The position numbers and the translations under genes are program-made. From Cyclaneusma minus (Eukaryota; Ascomycota; Leotiomycetes; Marthamycetales; Marthamycetaceae), in assembly GCA_037179335.1 (NCBI GenBank), contig JAKZHN010000022.1, positions 62,001-126,000 on the forward strand: DNA of 64,000 nt, written 5' to 3'. The notes below the pieces were generated by a model, which was not told the DNA's origin, did no database searches, and was given only the letters and a program-made list of their open reading frames with translations. Position 1 is the first letter of the stretch. Every line of letters starts with the position of its first letter. Shown here piece after piece: positions 54,832-64,000 of the stretch.

Positions 54832-55461
54832 TGAGAAGATTCATATCGCATCTCAGCTTCTCTGATATCTCGGCCACTGGGAATGATTCAGGCTGCTAGA
54901 ACGATGGGAAGCAACTTGAGATCAATGAAATACTACCTGATCGAAATCAAGATATCTCAAAGTGATGGACGTGTTTGAGGTGACGCGAAGCAGTCGAAGG
55001 CAAATCTTTCTCGTCCGCTTTCGACGTTTCATACGTATAATGAATGTAATAATACGGGGACTTTTCCAAGGCACGAAACGTAATTCTTTTTGCAGCAATA
55101 TAAATGTAATAAATCATTCCTGCTTTTCCACGTCTTCAAGACTTCAGATCATCAAAATGAGTAGTAACTAGCTACTGACTTGCCTCAATTCATTTTGGAA
55201 ATTTCTCGCTGAATTGCATATCATTCTCCTGTCGACAACAGATCTTTCACCGTTCCAAAACCAGTACCCGTGTGGAAGCTGGCCTCAGCTCTTCTCTTGA
55301 GCACTATAATCGCTTGCCAGCTTCCGTCTTTGTCTGAAAGGCGCAGCCTCTTCGAGCAACTCCTACGGAACGGCTGCAGAACAGTCGATTGCCTATCCGG
55401 CTGTCCCAACAACCAGCACCAACTGGATCCCATTCCGAATTCCCATGATCGCCGCCTCGAA
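54832..55461. other. Intergenic between BTB genes 4 and 5
   Basis: 630 bp without a supported gene. An open frame leads into the gene 5 start, but has no BTB similarity. Confidence 0.45.
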
Positions 55462-56381
55462 ATGGAACCCCTCTCCTACGACTATCCTTGAAAGACCTGC
55501 AGGGGGTCCAAGACTTGTATCCCCGACGGTGTCGACAGCCTCTCCGGCTGCTCCCTGCAGGTTCGCCAGAATACCCATGCTACGGATGTTCAAGCCTTGT
55601 GAGTAACAAACCTTCCTAGCTGAGACAGCCGGGCTACAGCTAATCATCGAAGGCTTACCAGATCTTATTCGATCGTGAAGCTCCTGGTTGGCGCCGACAA
55701 GCAACAAGTTACGTGCCACAAGGCACTGCTTGCATACTACAGCCCATTCTTCGACGCAGCCCTCTACGGACACTTTGCAGAGTCAGAATCGAAACAATCC
55801 AGCGGAGATCCAAGCCTTTGTAACTTGGTGTTACACTGGTACGGTGGACATGAAGATTGGTGGCATCCCCGGAACCAAGCTTTGGGTCCTGGGAGACAAA
55901 CTCCTTTCTACCGGCTTCATGAATACCGCGACGATGATGGTGCTGGCCAGAGTGAATGGATACGGCCTCGATCCCAAAGAGTTAGCCTATGTGTACGACG
56001 AAGTACGAGAGGGATCGAAGCTCCATCAATTGATGAGAAGACTGGTCTACTTGGAGGGTCCATTCAGGCCCGACTACCGTCATCCAGAGATGGTGGGTCG
56101 TTATCGCCCACTGGACCTGACCCCCCGAACTCGAAGTGGCATGGAGCGATCTGTTCGGCGAAGGTGGCCAGCTTGTGATCGACCAAGTTCATGCTCAGGG
56201 CAAATACAAGGACCGTACTATCCAGGAGAGGACCACGTATCCTTGGGATGATGAAGAATTCGAGGGGAAATACCTGGAGGAGAATGACAAGACGAACGCG
56301 AAGGAATGGCGTCTCGGTCAACTCGAGAACGATGCCCCGATGCCACCACTCAACCCCAGTCAACGGCTTCGCCGCGACTGA
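55462..56381 (+). pseudogene. BTB/POZ gene 5 of the array, decayed
   Basis: The two-exon layout is kept (55462-55598, then from 55653; phase-2 junction before LTRSYSIVKLLVG), but three lesions are visible. First, an in-frame TGA at 55489-55491: MEPLSYDYP-stop-KTC aligns with the YDCPCDCC cluster of gene 4, so two of the cluster cysteines are lost. Second, around 55780-55805 the segment for the IELPEDD motif is missing: the frame after FAESES shifts to NPAEIQAFVTWCYTG, a deletion that is not a multiple of three. Third, a run of six C at 56121-56126 has one C too many, moving the frame before ELEVAWSDLFGEGG. The C terminus (EWRLGQLENDAPMPPLNPSQRLRRD) is otherwise well preserved, so inactivation is recent. 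Confidence 0.85.
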
Positions 56382-57574
56382 GCGTGTTGTCCGTAACCAT
56401 CGCCAACACCCCGGATTCCGGAATCTTCAACAAAGCCGATCGGTCGGCCTTTGTCTTCTCGTCATGGCAGATGTGCAAAAGCCTGTCCTACTCCTGCTGA
56501 AGTTCTTCGAGTTTATCCTCAAAAGTCAAGATCAGAACGGTACGGACATTGGCAATCCTAAAGTCGTTACCTGACACCCACGGAAATCTCTCGACGGATA
56601 AGGCACGATTTCTGGCCATCAGGCAGTCTCAGCAAAAGCACGCAATGGAAAGCGGGACAAAGGTTACGGAATGGGAGGATGGTGCCGCAGAAAGTAATTC
56701 AGATGCTTAGGTATCTAGGAACAGGCTATGCTAAAGGGTGAAATCACAGAGAAACGGCGATGTGCCATGATCCTGGAAGCCTTTTCGGGAAGCAGTTCTA
56801 CCCAATCAAGCATATTCATCCGTCTCCACATATTTTACGAGACACGAGTGACTGAATAACCCATAGCAGCTCAAGTGAATGAGACGATTGAAAGCAGGCT
56901 TGTGGTGACAATTCTTGTGCACTCAGCCGCGACTTGAGAGTATTTGTAATTGCTAGAAATACTCTTGATTATTCGAAAACTTCCAAATTATTTGGAAATT
57001 GGAATATCTCTGGGCACTTAGAATATTATCAAGCACTGCAGATCTCGTGACGAGGGAGACTTTGCTTTTTGCGTGCTTTTCTGAAATCACAAACTTGGGG
57101 GAGACTTTTAGAGTATAGGAACCTGTATAGGAGACCGCGTGCCTCAAGGAATCGTTCACATTTCCCCATCCCCGGAATCTGTTTTCTGAGGTCTATAGAT
57201 TATCGGCTAATATATCCCTTGTAATTCCGAAATATTTAAGAATCCTTGGGCTTAGACATATGGCGCTAATAATGAAGTAACCGAGAAAATCGACGGAATT
57301 CCGTGTACCGAAAAATATCTAAGTGTTTCTGTCGACCCAAGCGGTGAGATTTCACGACAAGCGAATTCATCCACACTCCGTCCAAAGGTTGGATGCGCGG
57401 GCACTCCCTCAACGCTATCACAAACTCTCCATCTTCGGTCTTCGAGCGCTACCTCAACAACCATCAATAGCTCTGTATCTTTGATCTCCGATCGAGCTCT
57501 ACTCTACGACCGAGCTACAACCCCCGCTGAAACACGTTCGTCTAAGATATAACAAGATTCTATCATCGACAACC
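56382..57574. other. Intergenic between BTB genes 5 and 6, with a 19-bp repeat patch
   Basis: About 1.2 kb. Around 56935-57035 lie four to five imperfect periods (TAGAAATACTCTTGATTATT, CGAAAACTTCCAAATTATTT and similar), the same family as at 31.1 and 40.5 kb. Otherwise no gene. Confidence 0.55.
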
Positions 57575-58405
57575 ATGGCATTGAACACCGCGAATGAGGA
57601 ACTGCGCAAGCATGCTCAGGAAGTCAACACTCTGTAAGCTTCTCTTAACATTCTATCTCCATGCGAGCTCTATAGGCCGTTTGCTGACTTCCATTTCTAC
57701 AGTCTCCAGCGCTCCGGAGATGCGACCATACAATTGCTCGTCGGAAGCTCCAAGACCTCCATCCACTGCCCAAAAGCCCTCTTAGGCTTCTACAGCGCTT
57801 TCTTCAGCAAAGCCTGCTTTGGTGCTTTCGCCGAGGGTCGGGTACTTGATGCGATTGAGCTTCCCGAAGACGATCCCACGCAAATCCGAGCCTTCGTACG
57901 CTGGTGCTACACTGGTGTTCTGGAAGAAGAATCGACCTTGATTGAATACTTGAGACTTTGGGTTCTTGGAGACATGCTGCTTGCGCCAGAGTTCACTAAC
58001 ACCGTGGTGCGCTTGGTGTGCACCGTTGCGGCACACGAAGTTCTCGATCCCTCTGCCGCCCTTTACGTCTACCAGAATGCCCGGCGCGGCTCCAAAATCC
58101 ACTTGTTCATAAAGTCTTTGATTCGCTTCGTAGGCTCCTTCGGACCATACTTTGAGGTCGGGGGCCCCTTCGAGGACGCGTGGAGAGAATTGCTCAAGGG
58201 AGGAGAAGGAATGGATATCTTGATGGATCAAGTGGGATACCATGCGACGGTTCGCAAGAGTGTTAAAATTGAGCCTTCACACACCCCGGAAAAATGGATG
58301 GAGCTCGTCACTGAAAAGTGCGCCAAAGGCTGGAAGCTGGGAGCGCTTGAGGAGGATTACCCTGTCGCCCCTGACAATCCATCCAAAAGGAAGAGATCGA
58401 TCTAG
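57575..58405 (+). CDS. BTB/POZ protein 6 with short coiled-coil exon
   Basis: Two exons (57575-57633 and 57703-58405) give 253 residues, the shortest intact member. Exon 1 encodes only MALNTANEELRKHAQEVNTL, a helix without cysteines. Exon 2 begins LQRSGDATIQLLVG followed by the BTB core (IHCPKALLGFYSAFFSKACF, AIELPEDDPTQIRAFVRWCYTG, LWVLGDMLLAPEFTNTVV), where the usual CHKALL is CPKALL and LGDK is LGDM. The C-terminal region has AALYVYQNARRGSKIHLFIKSLIRF, then GWKLGALEEDYPVAPDNPSKRKRSI, a clear basic end. The phase-2 intron sits at the family position, and the lengths sum to 254 codons. No BACK, MATH or Kelch. Function unknown beyond a BTB dimerisation module. Confidence 0.86.
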
Positions 58406-59193
58406 CTTACGATCACTAGATGCCGACGACCCACCCCTGTCAAAAACAATGTGGACACAGCAAATGAGACTGGACGGCGACACATGCAATGTCTATTGCA
58501 GATCGAGTCACCCGATAGCTTAGAGAATAGCAAATGACCTGAGATTGCTTCAAAATTTACAGGCGACACTTGACGATAATGCAGTGACTTGATGCAGAAC
58601 GCACTCGTGACTACCTATCTTGGGCTTTTTCTAAAATAACCAGCGGCTTTCAAGGACTAGATTCAGGGGTCGGGGAAATTCCATGAGGTACGATATCTTC
58701 TATACAGTTTTCCATACTCTATAAGTTTCCATCAAGTGTGTGATTCTAGCAAAGCAAGCAAAGAGCAAAATCTACTTCGTCACGAGCAGGAACTTGCGGG
58801 ATCTCAGAATGAATGTCATCAATTCTTTAGTCACCCGGCTTGTACTGCTCAGATGATAGCTTTATATGCAACTAGACTTGATCAGTGAACATATTCTGGT
58901 ATCACACGCTAGGAGGAATCACAAAAGATCATTAACTGCGAGAATTTTCTTTGGTTTTCTCCGTTTCCCAACTTGGGGATTTCCAACACCAGCTAAGAGC
59001 TGTTAAGTTTCTGCTTTTCCCACAACCAGGATCTTCCATCCCAACCCAGCTCTGGACGAGTTCCTGAGCTTGCAGTGTGCCAAAATCGTGAAATCATCGA
59101 GTTGCTAGAAATGTCTTGTTTGAACGATGCTGATGTTCGGAGCTGGTGGGTAATTGGTTTCCCTGTCATGAATTCAAAGATGCAACAGTGACA
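58406..59193. other. Intergenic between convergent BTB genes 6 and 7
   Basis: About 790 bp between the two 3' ends. No gene, BTB remnant or clear repeat seen. Confidence 0.5.
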
Positions 59194-60085
59194 TCAATCA
59201 TCGCTCTCCAGCTCTCCGCGTCTCCATGTCGAACTGTCCTTCGCATCTGACCGCACCACAAATCGAGCATCATGCAAGTTGTTCCAAGAGAAACCTTCTG
59301 CGCTGAATTCAATCTGGTCTGCGATGATCTCGCCGCCAGTGTCCTCATTTTCCCTCAGGAACGCCCTCCATTCTTCCTCGATGTCAGCGGGTGGAGGGTC
59401 TTGTCCGAACGGTCCTTCATGGTAGATAAGCTCCCGCATGAATCTGTACGGACCGGACGGTTCGGGCGCATTGGCGTACACATAGTCGGCGGTCTTGGGC
59501 GTAAGATAGACGCTCCCTTCGGGACCACAGATCTTGCGCACTTGCTCGATTGCAGCATGTGCGAATTGTGCTGAGAGTAGCTTGTCGGCCAGAATCCACA
59601 GTTTGAAGGCTAATTCCATGCTGTCGATGTCGGAGCTTCCGTGATGAAAGGTCCTGAAGAGCGAGCCGTCGTAACACCAGTTGACGAAAGCTTGTATGCC
59701 TTCTGGATCATCCTCAGGGAGTTCGAAGCTGTTGCTCTGGCCCTCGAGGAAGCTGCCGTAGCAAAGTCGGTCGAAGAAGTCTGAGTAAAAACCCAGGAGT
59801 GCCTTGTGGCAACGAATTTCGGTTTTCGACTCTCCGACAATGGGGAGCGCCATCTTTGTAGGAGATCGTTGGATGCTAACGAGAGAAGTTAGCAGGATTT
59901 TCGTGCAGAATATGGGATGAGTTGGGACAATCCAAATTGCTGTTTTCGGAACTATCCCAAGCGAATAGCAAAGACTGGACTTACAGCTGGCGTACATCGA
60001 GACCATGTTGCTCGAGAGTTTCAATCTGTTGCTCAAGATCCTCGACATATCTGTGGTATTCTTCGATGCCGTTCTCGCTGGACAT
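59194..60085 (-). CDS. BTB/POZ protein 7 with coiled-coil exon
   Basis: Two exons (complement 60085-59985 and 59875-59194) give 260 residues. Exon 1 (MSSENGIEEYHRYVEDLEQQ and on to VRQL) is a longer heptad-patterned helix without the Cys cluster. Exon 2 begins IQRSPTKMALPIVG, then the BTB core (IRCHKALLGFYSDFFDRLCY, SFELPEDDPEGIQAFVNWCYDG, LWILADKLLSAQFAHAAI); the LGDK motif is altered to LADK. The C-terminal part resembles gene 3 (TADYVYANAPEPSGPYRFMRELIYHEGPFG, then STWRRGELESDD) but stops before the basic tail, so it lacks the KR-rich end of the others. It is inverted relative to genes 2-6. The intron is phase 2 at the family position; donor GTAAGT, acceptor TTAG. Confidence 0.86.
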
Positions 60086-61784
60086 TGTTGCTATCATCGG
60101 AGTCTGCGCGGTGACTTGCAGGGAAACAATAGGCAGATGCCCAGATGGAGACAGCTGTTGCGCTGAGGAGATGTTGTGGTCGAAAGGTCAAAGGATGTGT
60201 TTCGACGAAGCTGAAGATGGCTGTATGTTTAATCGCTGTGGATTGAGATTGGTGTTGATAAGTTGCTTTTGAGGAAGTACTGTTGTTGTATGTCGTTGAT
60301 GGGAGATGGAGAAGGGAGAGGTTTGGGATGGGCTAGTAGAATTATAAACCTTCCATTGACACTGCTTCGCTAGCACACTGCTTCGCTCGCTAGCCGCCTA
60401 GCGAGGCGCTAGCTTCTAGGCGAAGGGGGTTACTAATCTCTAAGCCGCTACAGCTGTGAATGCCAGAATGTGATATGACTTCTGTAAACTGTTTCGGCTA
60501 CATTTAGATAAGCAAAATTCCCCCCAATAATCAAGAAAATTAGAAGCAATATAAAATGACAGAAAAAGAAGCTCGTGGCCCGTGGGACGGTAAGAACGTT
60601 TTGGAGCAACTCAGCAATTATTGTATAGCAAAAGCTGCTTTCAACCCACTCAAATCCCCATAATTTCAAGGTAACTCAAGGCCTGAAAGTCGAAGCATTT
60701 TGTAAGTGTATCATATCAAATTCCAGAGTGAGCTTGTAGACTACAGAAACTCGATCTACTCACCAAAGTTTAGGTCCCCTCTATATAGAAACTAGCTCTG
60801 CCCAGCTCCTATAGCAAGCTCCTGTCAAGCCGTCATGAAATCAGCAAAACTAATTGTCATGGGATAGCGGAAGCAAGTTATATATCGACGCAGTCCAAAC
60901 ACTCAAACGCTTTCGTATAAACCATGAGCCCAAAAAAGTGACATCAAGCCGATTGGTATTGTGGGACGATGTCCAAGAGACATCACGATATTGATATTCC
61001 CTACTCCGTAAAACCTCACCACTCGGAAACAAGTTCCAATCGCACAAAAGCTCCTGCGAAATCACGCCCCCGACACTGGAGAATAGCGACATGCCGAAAA
61101 CACAGTCATAAACCTTGCCATTCGCCAACATTCGCAAAAGCCCTTCGCAAACCCGAACACCTTCCTCAGTGCACAAGCCAGTTGTTTGAAAATCTCAGAC
61201 TCCACCTCTGTGAAGATCGACCGGGCTTCGACCGTCCACCCAACTCCTCTTTGGCCTACCTCACACCCCCCTGACCCCTTTTTTGTTCTAGAAAGATGCA
61301 AGGAATTAGTTCGAGGACGTTGAACTTGGGCCTGTCAAACCAAAGCCGCTCTCACCATGGATTGACCGGCTCCGAATTGAGGGATTGTGAATTTGAAGAT
61401 GGCGGAGTTGAGAATAGAGTAAATCACGTGACCTAGAGACCGCAAGAACTCTAGTCTTGGATAATAGACTTGCTTAATCGGCTCACTAGAAGAGATACGA
61501 TTTGAACAGTACACAGCTAATGACTCGGATTCTCTCCTAACGAACTCACATCTCCTTCACGGGATCAGGCACATCTTTACTTCATCAAAACATGCTTCCG
61601 GAGAAAGGGGCTTGGAACAGTGGATGTCCAAGCTAATGAGGGATGATGGCCCCTGAATACAAGAGTTTTACTGTACATCGGGAAGTTCAGCTCCTTCATT
61701 AGAGTCCTAAAACACTTTTCCTGTTTTCCTTGTGTCCCATAACGACGAGTTCACCTCTGCTCCAGCCTCAACCGTCCGGGCATA
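60086..61784. other. Intergenic at the edge of the BTB array
   Basis: About 1.7 kb. A cluster of short self-complementary elements (GCTAG, CTAGGCG, CGCTAGC) lies at 60365-60425. No gene is supported. Confidence 0.45.
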
Positions 61785-62027
61785 TCGATGTGCAACAAAA
61801 CCGTCTATCCCTCTTCCCGGGCCCCAGCTTTACCTCATCCGGACACGTCGATGTGCAACAAAATAGCCCTACCCGTCTTCCCAGGCTCCAGCAGTACAGC
61901 TTCTACTCCCTCCGCAGCTTCTACTTCCTGCAGCTTCGCCCGCACATATCGACGTGCAACAAAACAACCTGACCCTCGTCCCGGACCCCAGCTTCACCCC
62001 GTGCGTATAGATCGATGTGCAACAAAA
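61785..62027. repeat. Four copies of TCGATGTGCAACAAAA (inverted relative to the 22.5-kb cluster)
   Basis: Motif copies at 61785-61800, 61848-61863, 61949-61964 (with TCGACG) and 62012-62027, spaced 63, 101 and 63 bp. The sequence between includes repeated 'ccggxccccagctt.acc' segments. The reverse complement, TTTTGTTGCACATCGA, is the same motif that ends each unit of the 22.5-kb array. Confidence 0.9.
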
Positions 62028-62378
62028 CTCTAGACGTTTACGAGGACACTCTGTCCTGATACACCTTCCATGTAGCAAAGGAGACAGAAAGCAATTAGAG
62101 TAGTATCTAACAGCAAGCTCATGGAAAAAGCCTCATCTGGAGTCTGGAAGCTAAGTTTCCTTGCACGCAGGATAGAAAAGGACAATCGAAGGAAACAGTC
62201 CCAAGTGCCCAAACTGGTGGTCCTACAAACTCTCAAGCTCATATGAGAAAAAAACTGGAATCTATTGGCTCCAGCGGTGACGAATAAAACCAGGGATACC
62301 ATCTCACAAATAATGCCCAAACGCCATACTCACACACAGCCCGCGCCTCACCCACAACCGCCTCCAACCCACAGCAAA
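62028..62378. other. Intergenic downstream of the AhpC/TSA-like gene
   Basis: 350 bp, no gene or repeat seen apart from the motif at its left edge. Probably contains the 3' UTR of the following minus-strand gene. Confidence 0.45.
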
Positions 62379-63086
62379 CTAAATGATAAACCCATCCGTC
62401 CTCGGATCCACCGCCTTACTCATCCTCTTATCCTTCTTCAAATCCAGTCCCACAGCCGTAACCGCCTCCGCAAAATCCGGAATGTCATCCGCGCTCTTCG
62501 CCGGCCTACTCCACTGCACCACGCCCTCCCTATCCACCGCAAAGCTCCCCGAGCTCTGCCACCGATTCCCACTCTCCGTCGGCTTGTTCCAAATGCCCTC
62601 ACTCTTGCCAAGTTTGTACACATTGTACATGCTCCAGGGGTTCAGAACGTGCCAGGCGGAGGAGATGCCAAGACCCCATTTGGCGTAAAGTTCGCGAGAG
62701 GGGTCGACGATCACTTGCACGTCCCATTGGCCGCCGACGGAGATGAGCCATTTGTCGGTGGCGGCGGAGTCGCTGTGCGAGACGGCGATGAAATGGATGT
62801 CGGGGTATTTGTTGGAGAATTTGCGGAGTTGTTGGAAGGTTTTTTCGGCGACTGGGAGGGGTATGTTAGCTTCAAGTACTTTGAATGGTCCTGATGTTCT
62901 TGAGTAGAGCCTCTACTCACAAGGACAGCCGCAGTGTCTCAGGAAGGTGATGACAACGGGTTTGTGGTCTTCCCTGGGAAAGGGGACATCTTTTGTAGAG
63001 GGCGCATATGAGGAGACGGCTGGTGGAGTGGCGGCAGGGACGGCTGTGGGAGTCATCCACGAGGAGAGTTCTTGCTGGAGCGACAT
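62379..63086 (-). CDS. AhpC/TSA-family thioredoxin-fold protein (PRXL2-like)
   Basis: Two exons (complement about 63086-62922 and 62851-62379; the exon 1 end could be off by one base) give about 212 residues. Seen: VVITFLRHCGCP split by the intron from FAEKTFQQL, the AhpC-TSA_2 pattern in which a Cys-x-Cys replaces the usual peroxiredoxin Cys; HFIAVSHSDSAATDKWL; VQVIVDPSRELYAKWGLG; and GNRWQSSGSFAVDREGVVQWSRPAKSADDIPDF. Members are thioredoxin-like proteins related to PRXL2/FAM213, with likely redox activity, though the substrate is unknown. No signal peptide; cytosolic by inference. It is divergent from DML1 across 455 bp. The start ATG is the first in frame and opens just before a Pro/Ala-rich leader. 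Confidence 0.82.
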
Positions 63087-63541
63087 GGCTTTTCTCTGAG
63101 CTGTTTTCTAAAATTCTCGAATGGAGGATAGAGGTTGAATGAAGGTTGGTGGTGGCGCGAGGGAATTTTGGTTATCGGCCATGCGATATCATTCCCAATT
63201 TAGCCACACCCGCGGGGCGATTCCCGAGCTTAACCCGCGCTAAATTTAAGCTTACAGGACCACTATGCCCACGCCAATCTTTCCAGGAGTTTTCGATTTT
63301 TTGTTGAAAAGGTGAAGATGGAGGTTTCATATTACATGGAATAAAGGGAAACTAGTTTTAAAGCCACCGAGAATTGTTACAAAATATTGTCTTCTGAGGG
63401 GTTTTGCTAGATCCTGCTCCCGCAACTGAATCATGTGAAGAAGGCGTTCTCCAGAATCAGATCCCCCACCACCCATCCCGGCTTCACGAGAGCATCATCT
63501 CTGTGCAACCATCAAAAATCCCAAACCAACTGCAATACAGA
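63087..63541. other. Divergent promoter region, AhpC/TSA-like gene and DML1
   Basis: 455 bp separating two divergent start codons; likely a shared bidirectional promoter. I see no further gene or specific site. Confidence 0.5.
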
Positions 63542-64000
63542 ATGCACGAGATACTCACAGTCCAGCTTGGCCAGCGGGCCAATTACCTAGCCACGCACTT
63601 CTGGAACACCCAAGTACAAACCCATCAAATCTGCCATGCCTCGAATGCTCTGCTAATTCCCAACTCAGGAATCCTACTTCACCTACGCACCCGATGAAGA
63701 GCCCATCATAGACCACGACATCCATTTCCGCCCCGGCATCGGCGCCGACGGCAGCGAAACCTTCACGCCTCGAACCGTCATCTACGATCTGAAAGGCGGT
63801 TTCGGCTCTTTGAGAAAGATCAATGCCTTGTATGAACTAGAGGACAACACGCCTCAGAACCTCTGGTATTTGCCCATGCTTCAAAACACCAGATTTACTG
63901 CCCCTGTGAAATCATTTGTCCAGTTCCAGATTCTGACTTTTGAACAGGAATGGTCAGCCGGTAGTGCAACGCCAACCAGTCATCCCCCAAAATGCCTACG
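63542..64000 (+). CDS. DML1: DML1/Misato-family protein, 5' part (cut by window end)
   Basis: Three exons are visible (63542-63613, 63669-63865 and 63948 to the window end). The protein belongs to the Misato/DML1 family, tubulin-related proteins linked to mitochondrial DNA inheritance and morphology. Seen: MHEILTVQLGQRANYLATHFWNTQ joined to ESYFTYAPDEEPIIDHDIHFRPG; then GADGSETFTPRTVIYDLKGGFGSLRKINALYE, the Misato N-terminal segment; and, after the second intron, NLW-NGQPVVQRQP, as in the family. Without this intron (63866-63947) the frame reads unrelated residues, and the tubulin-like GQ..N start supports the ATG. The rest lies beyond the window. Confidence 0.88.

Noticed and set aside
60360..60425. 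Cluster of short self-complementary CTAG-containing words
   Set aside because: Low-complexity palindromes too short and irregular to call a terminator, hairpin element or transposon end.
1..64000. Transposons, LTR elements, CRISPR arrays or viral integrations
   Set aside because: I saw no transposase, integrase or reverse-transcriptase motifs, long terminal repeats or spacer-type arrays anywhere in the window.

Overview
The window is nuclear DNA of a filamentous ascomycete (Pezizomycotina). Genes are monocistronic on both strands and have short introns (mostly 50-110 bp, GT-AG). The conserved set includes ISA2, RPL7, ATG27, ERG24, a (6-4)-type photolyase/cryptochrome, a fungal two-RRM protein, a GH3 beta-glucosidase and DML1. 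Several orphan proteins and the BTB expansion make a Leotiomycetes-like fungus my best guess, but this is inference and the sequence does not prove it.

Layout. 0-6.4 kb: ISA2, RPL7 (minus, with a C/D snoRNA in an intron) and a Gal80-like oxidoreductase. 6.8-7.3 kb: an intron-containing tRNA-like gene and two degenerate 5'-half copies. 8-14.8 kb: a DOMON/cytochrome b561 membrane protein, a two-RRM protein with a 7-nt microexon, and a C2H2 zinc-finger protein. 16-19.3 kb: a secreted beta-glucosidase. 19.4-24.5 kb: a gene-poor stretch with a repeat cluster at 22.5-22.9 kb. 24.6-31 kb: ATG27 and ERG24 (divergent), then the photolyase, whose long intron is made of 19-bp repeats. 31.7-36.2 kb: two paralogous orphan genes in tandem. 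37.4-41.5 kb: two unrelated orphan genes. 43.1-45.2 kb: a TPR/DnaJ co-chaperone. 47.2-60.1 kb: seven BTB/POZ genes (five intact, two broken). 62.4-64 kb: an AhpC/TSA-like protein and the start of DML1.

Most striking is the BTB array. All seven members share one phase-2 intron just before the BTB domain and most share a WRxGELE-type C-terminal motif. Their first exons fall into two classes: one carries a Cys/His cluster (C-x-C-x2-C-x(10-16)-C-x2-H), the other is short and coiled-coil-like. Two members show clear lesions, which suggests birth-and-death evolution. The second theme is non-coding repeats: a dispersed family of 19-bp tandem repeats at five or more loci, and a 16-bp motif clustered four times at each of two loci 39 kb apart. 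Exon boundaries were worked out by hand from splice signals and reading-frame arithmetic. No homology search was run, so family names rest on recognised motifs.
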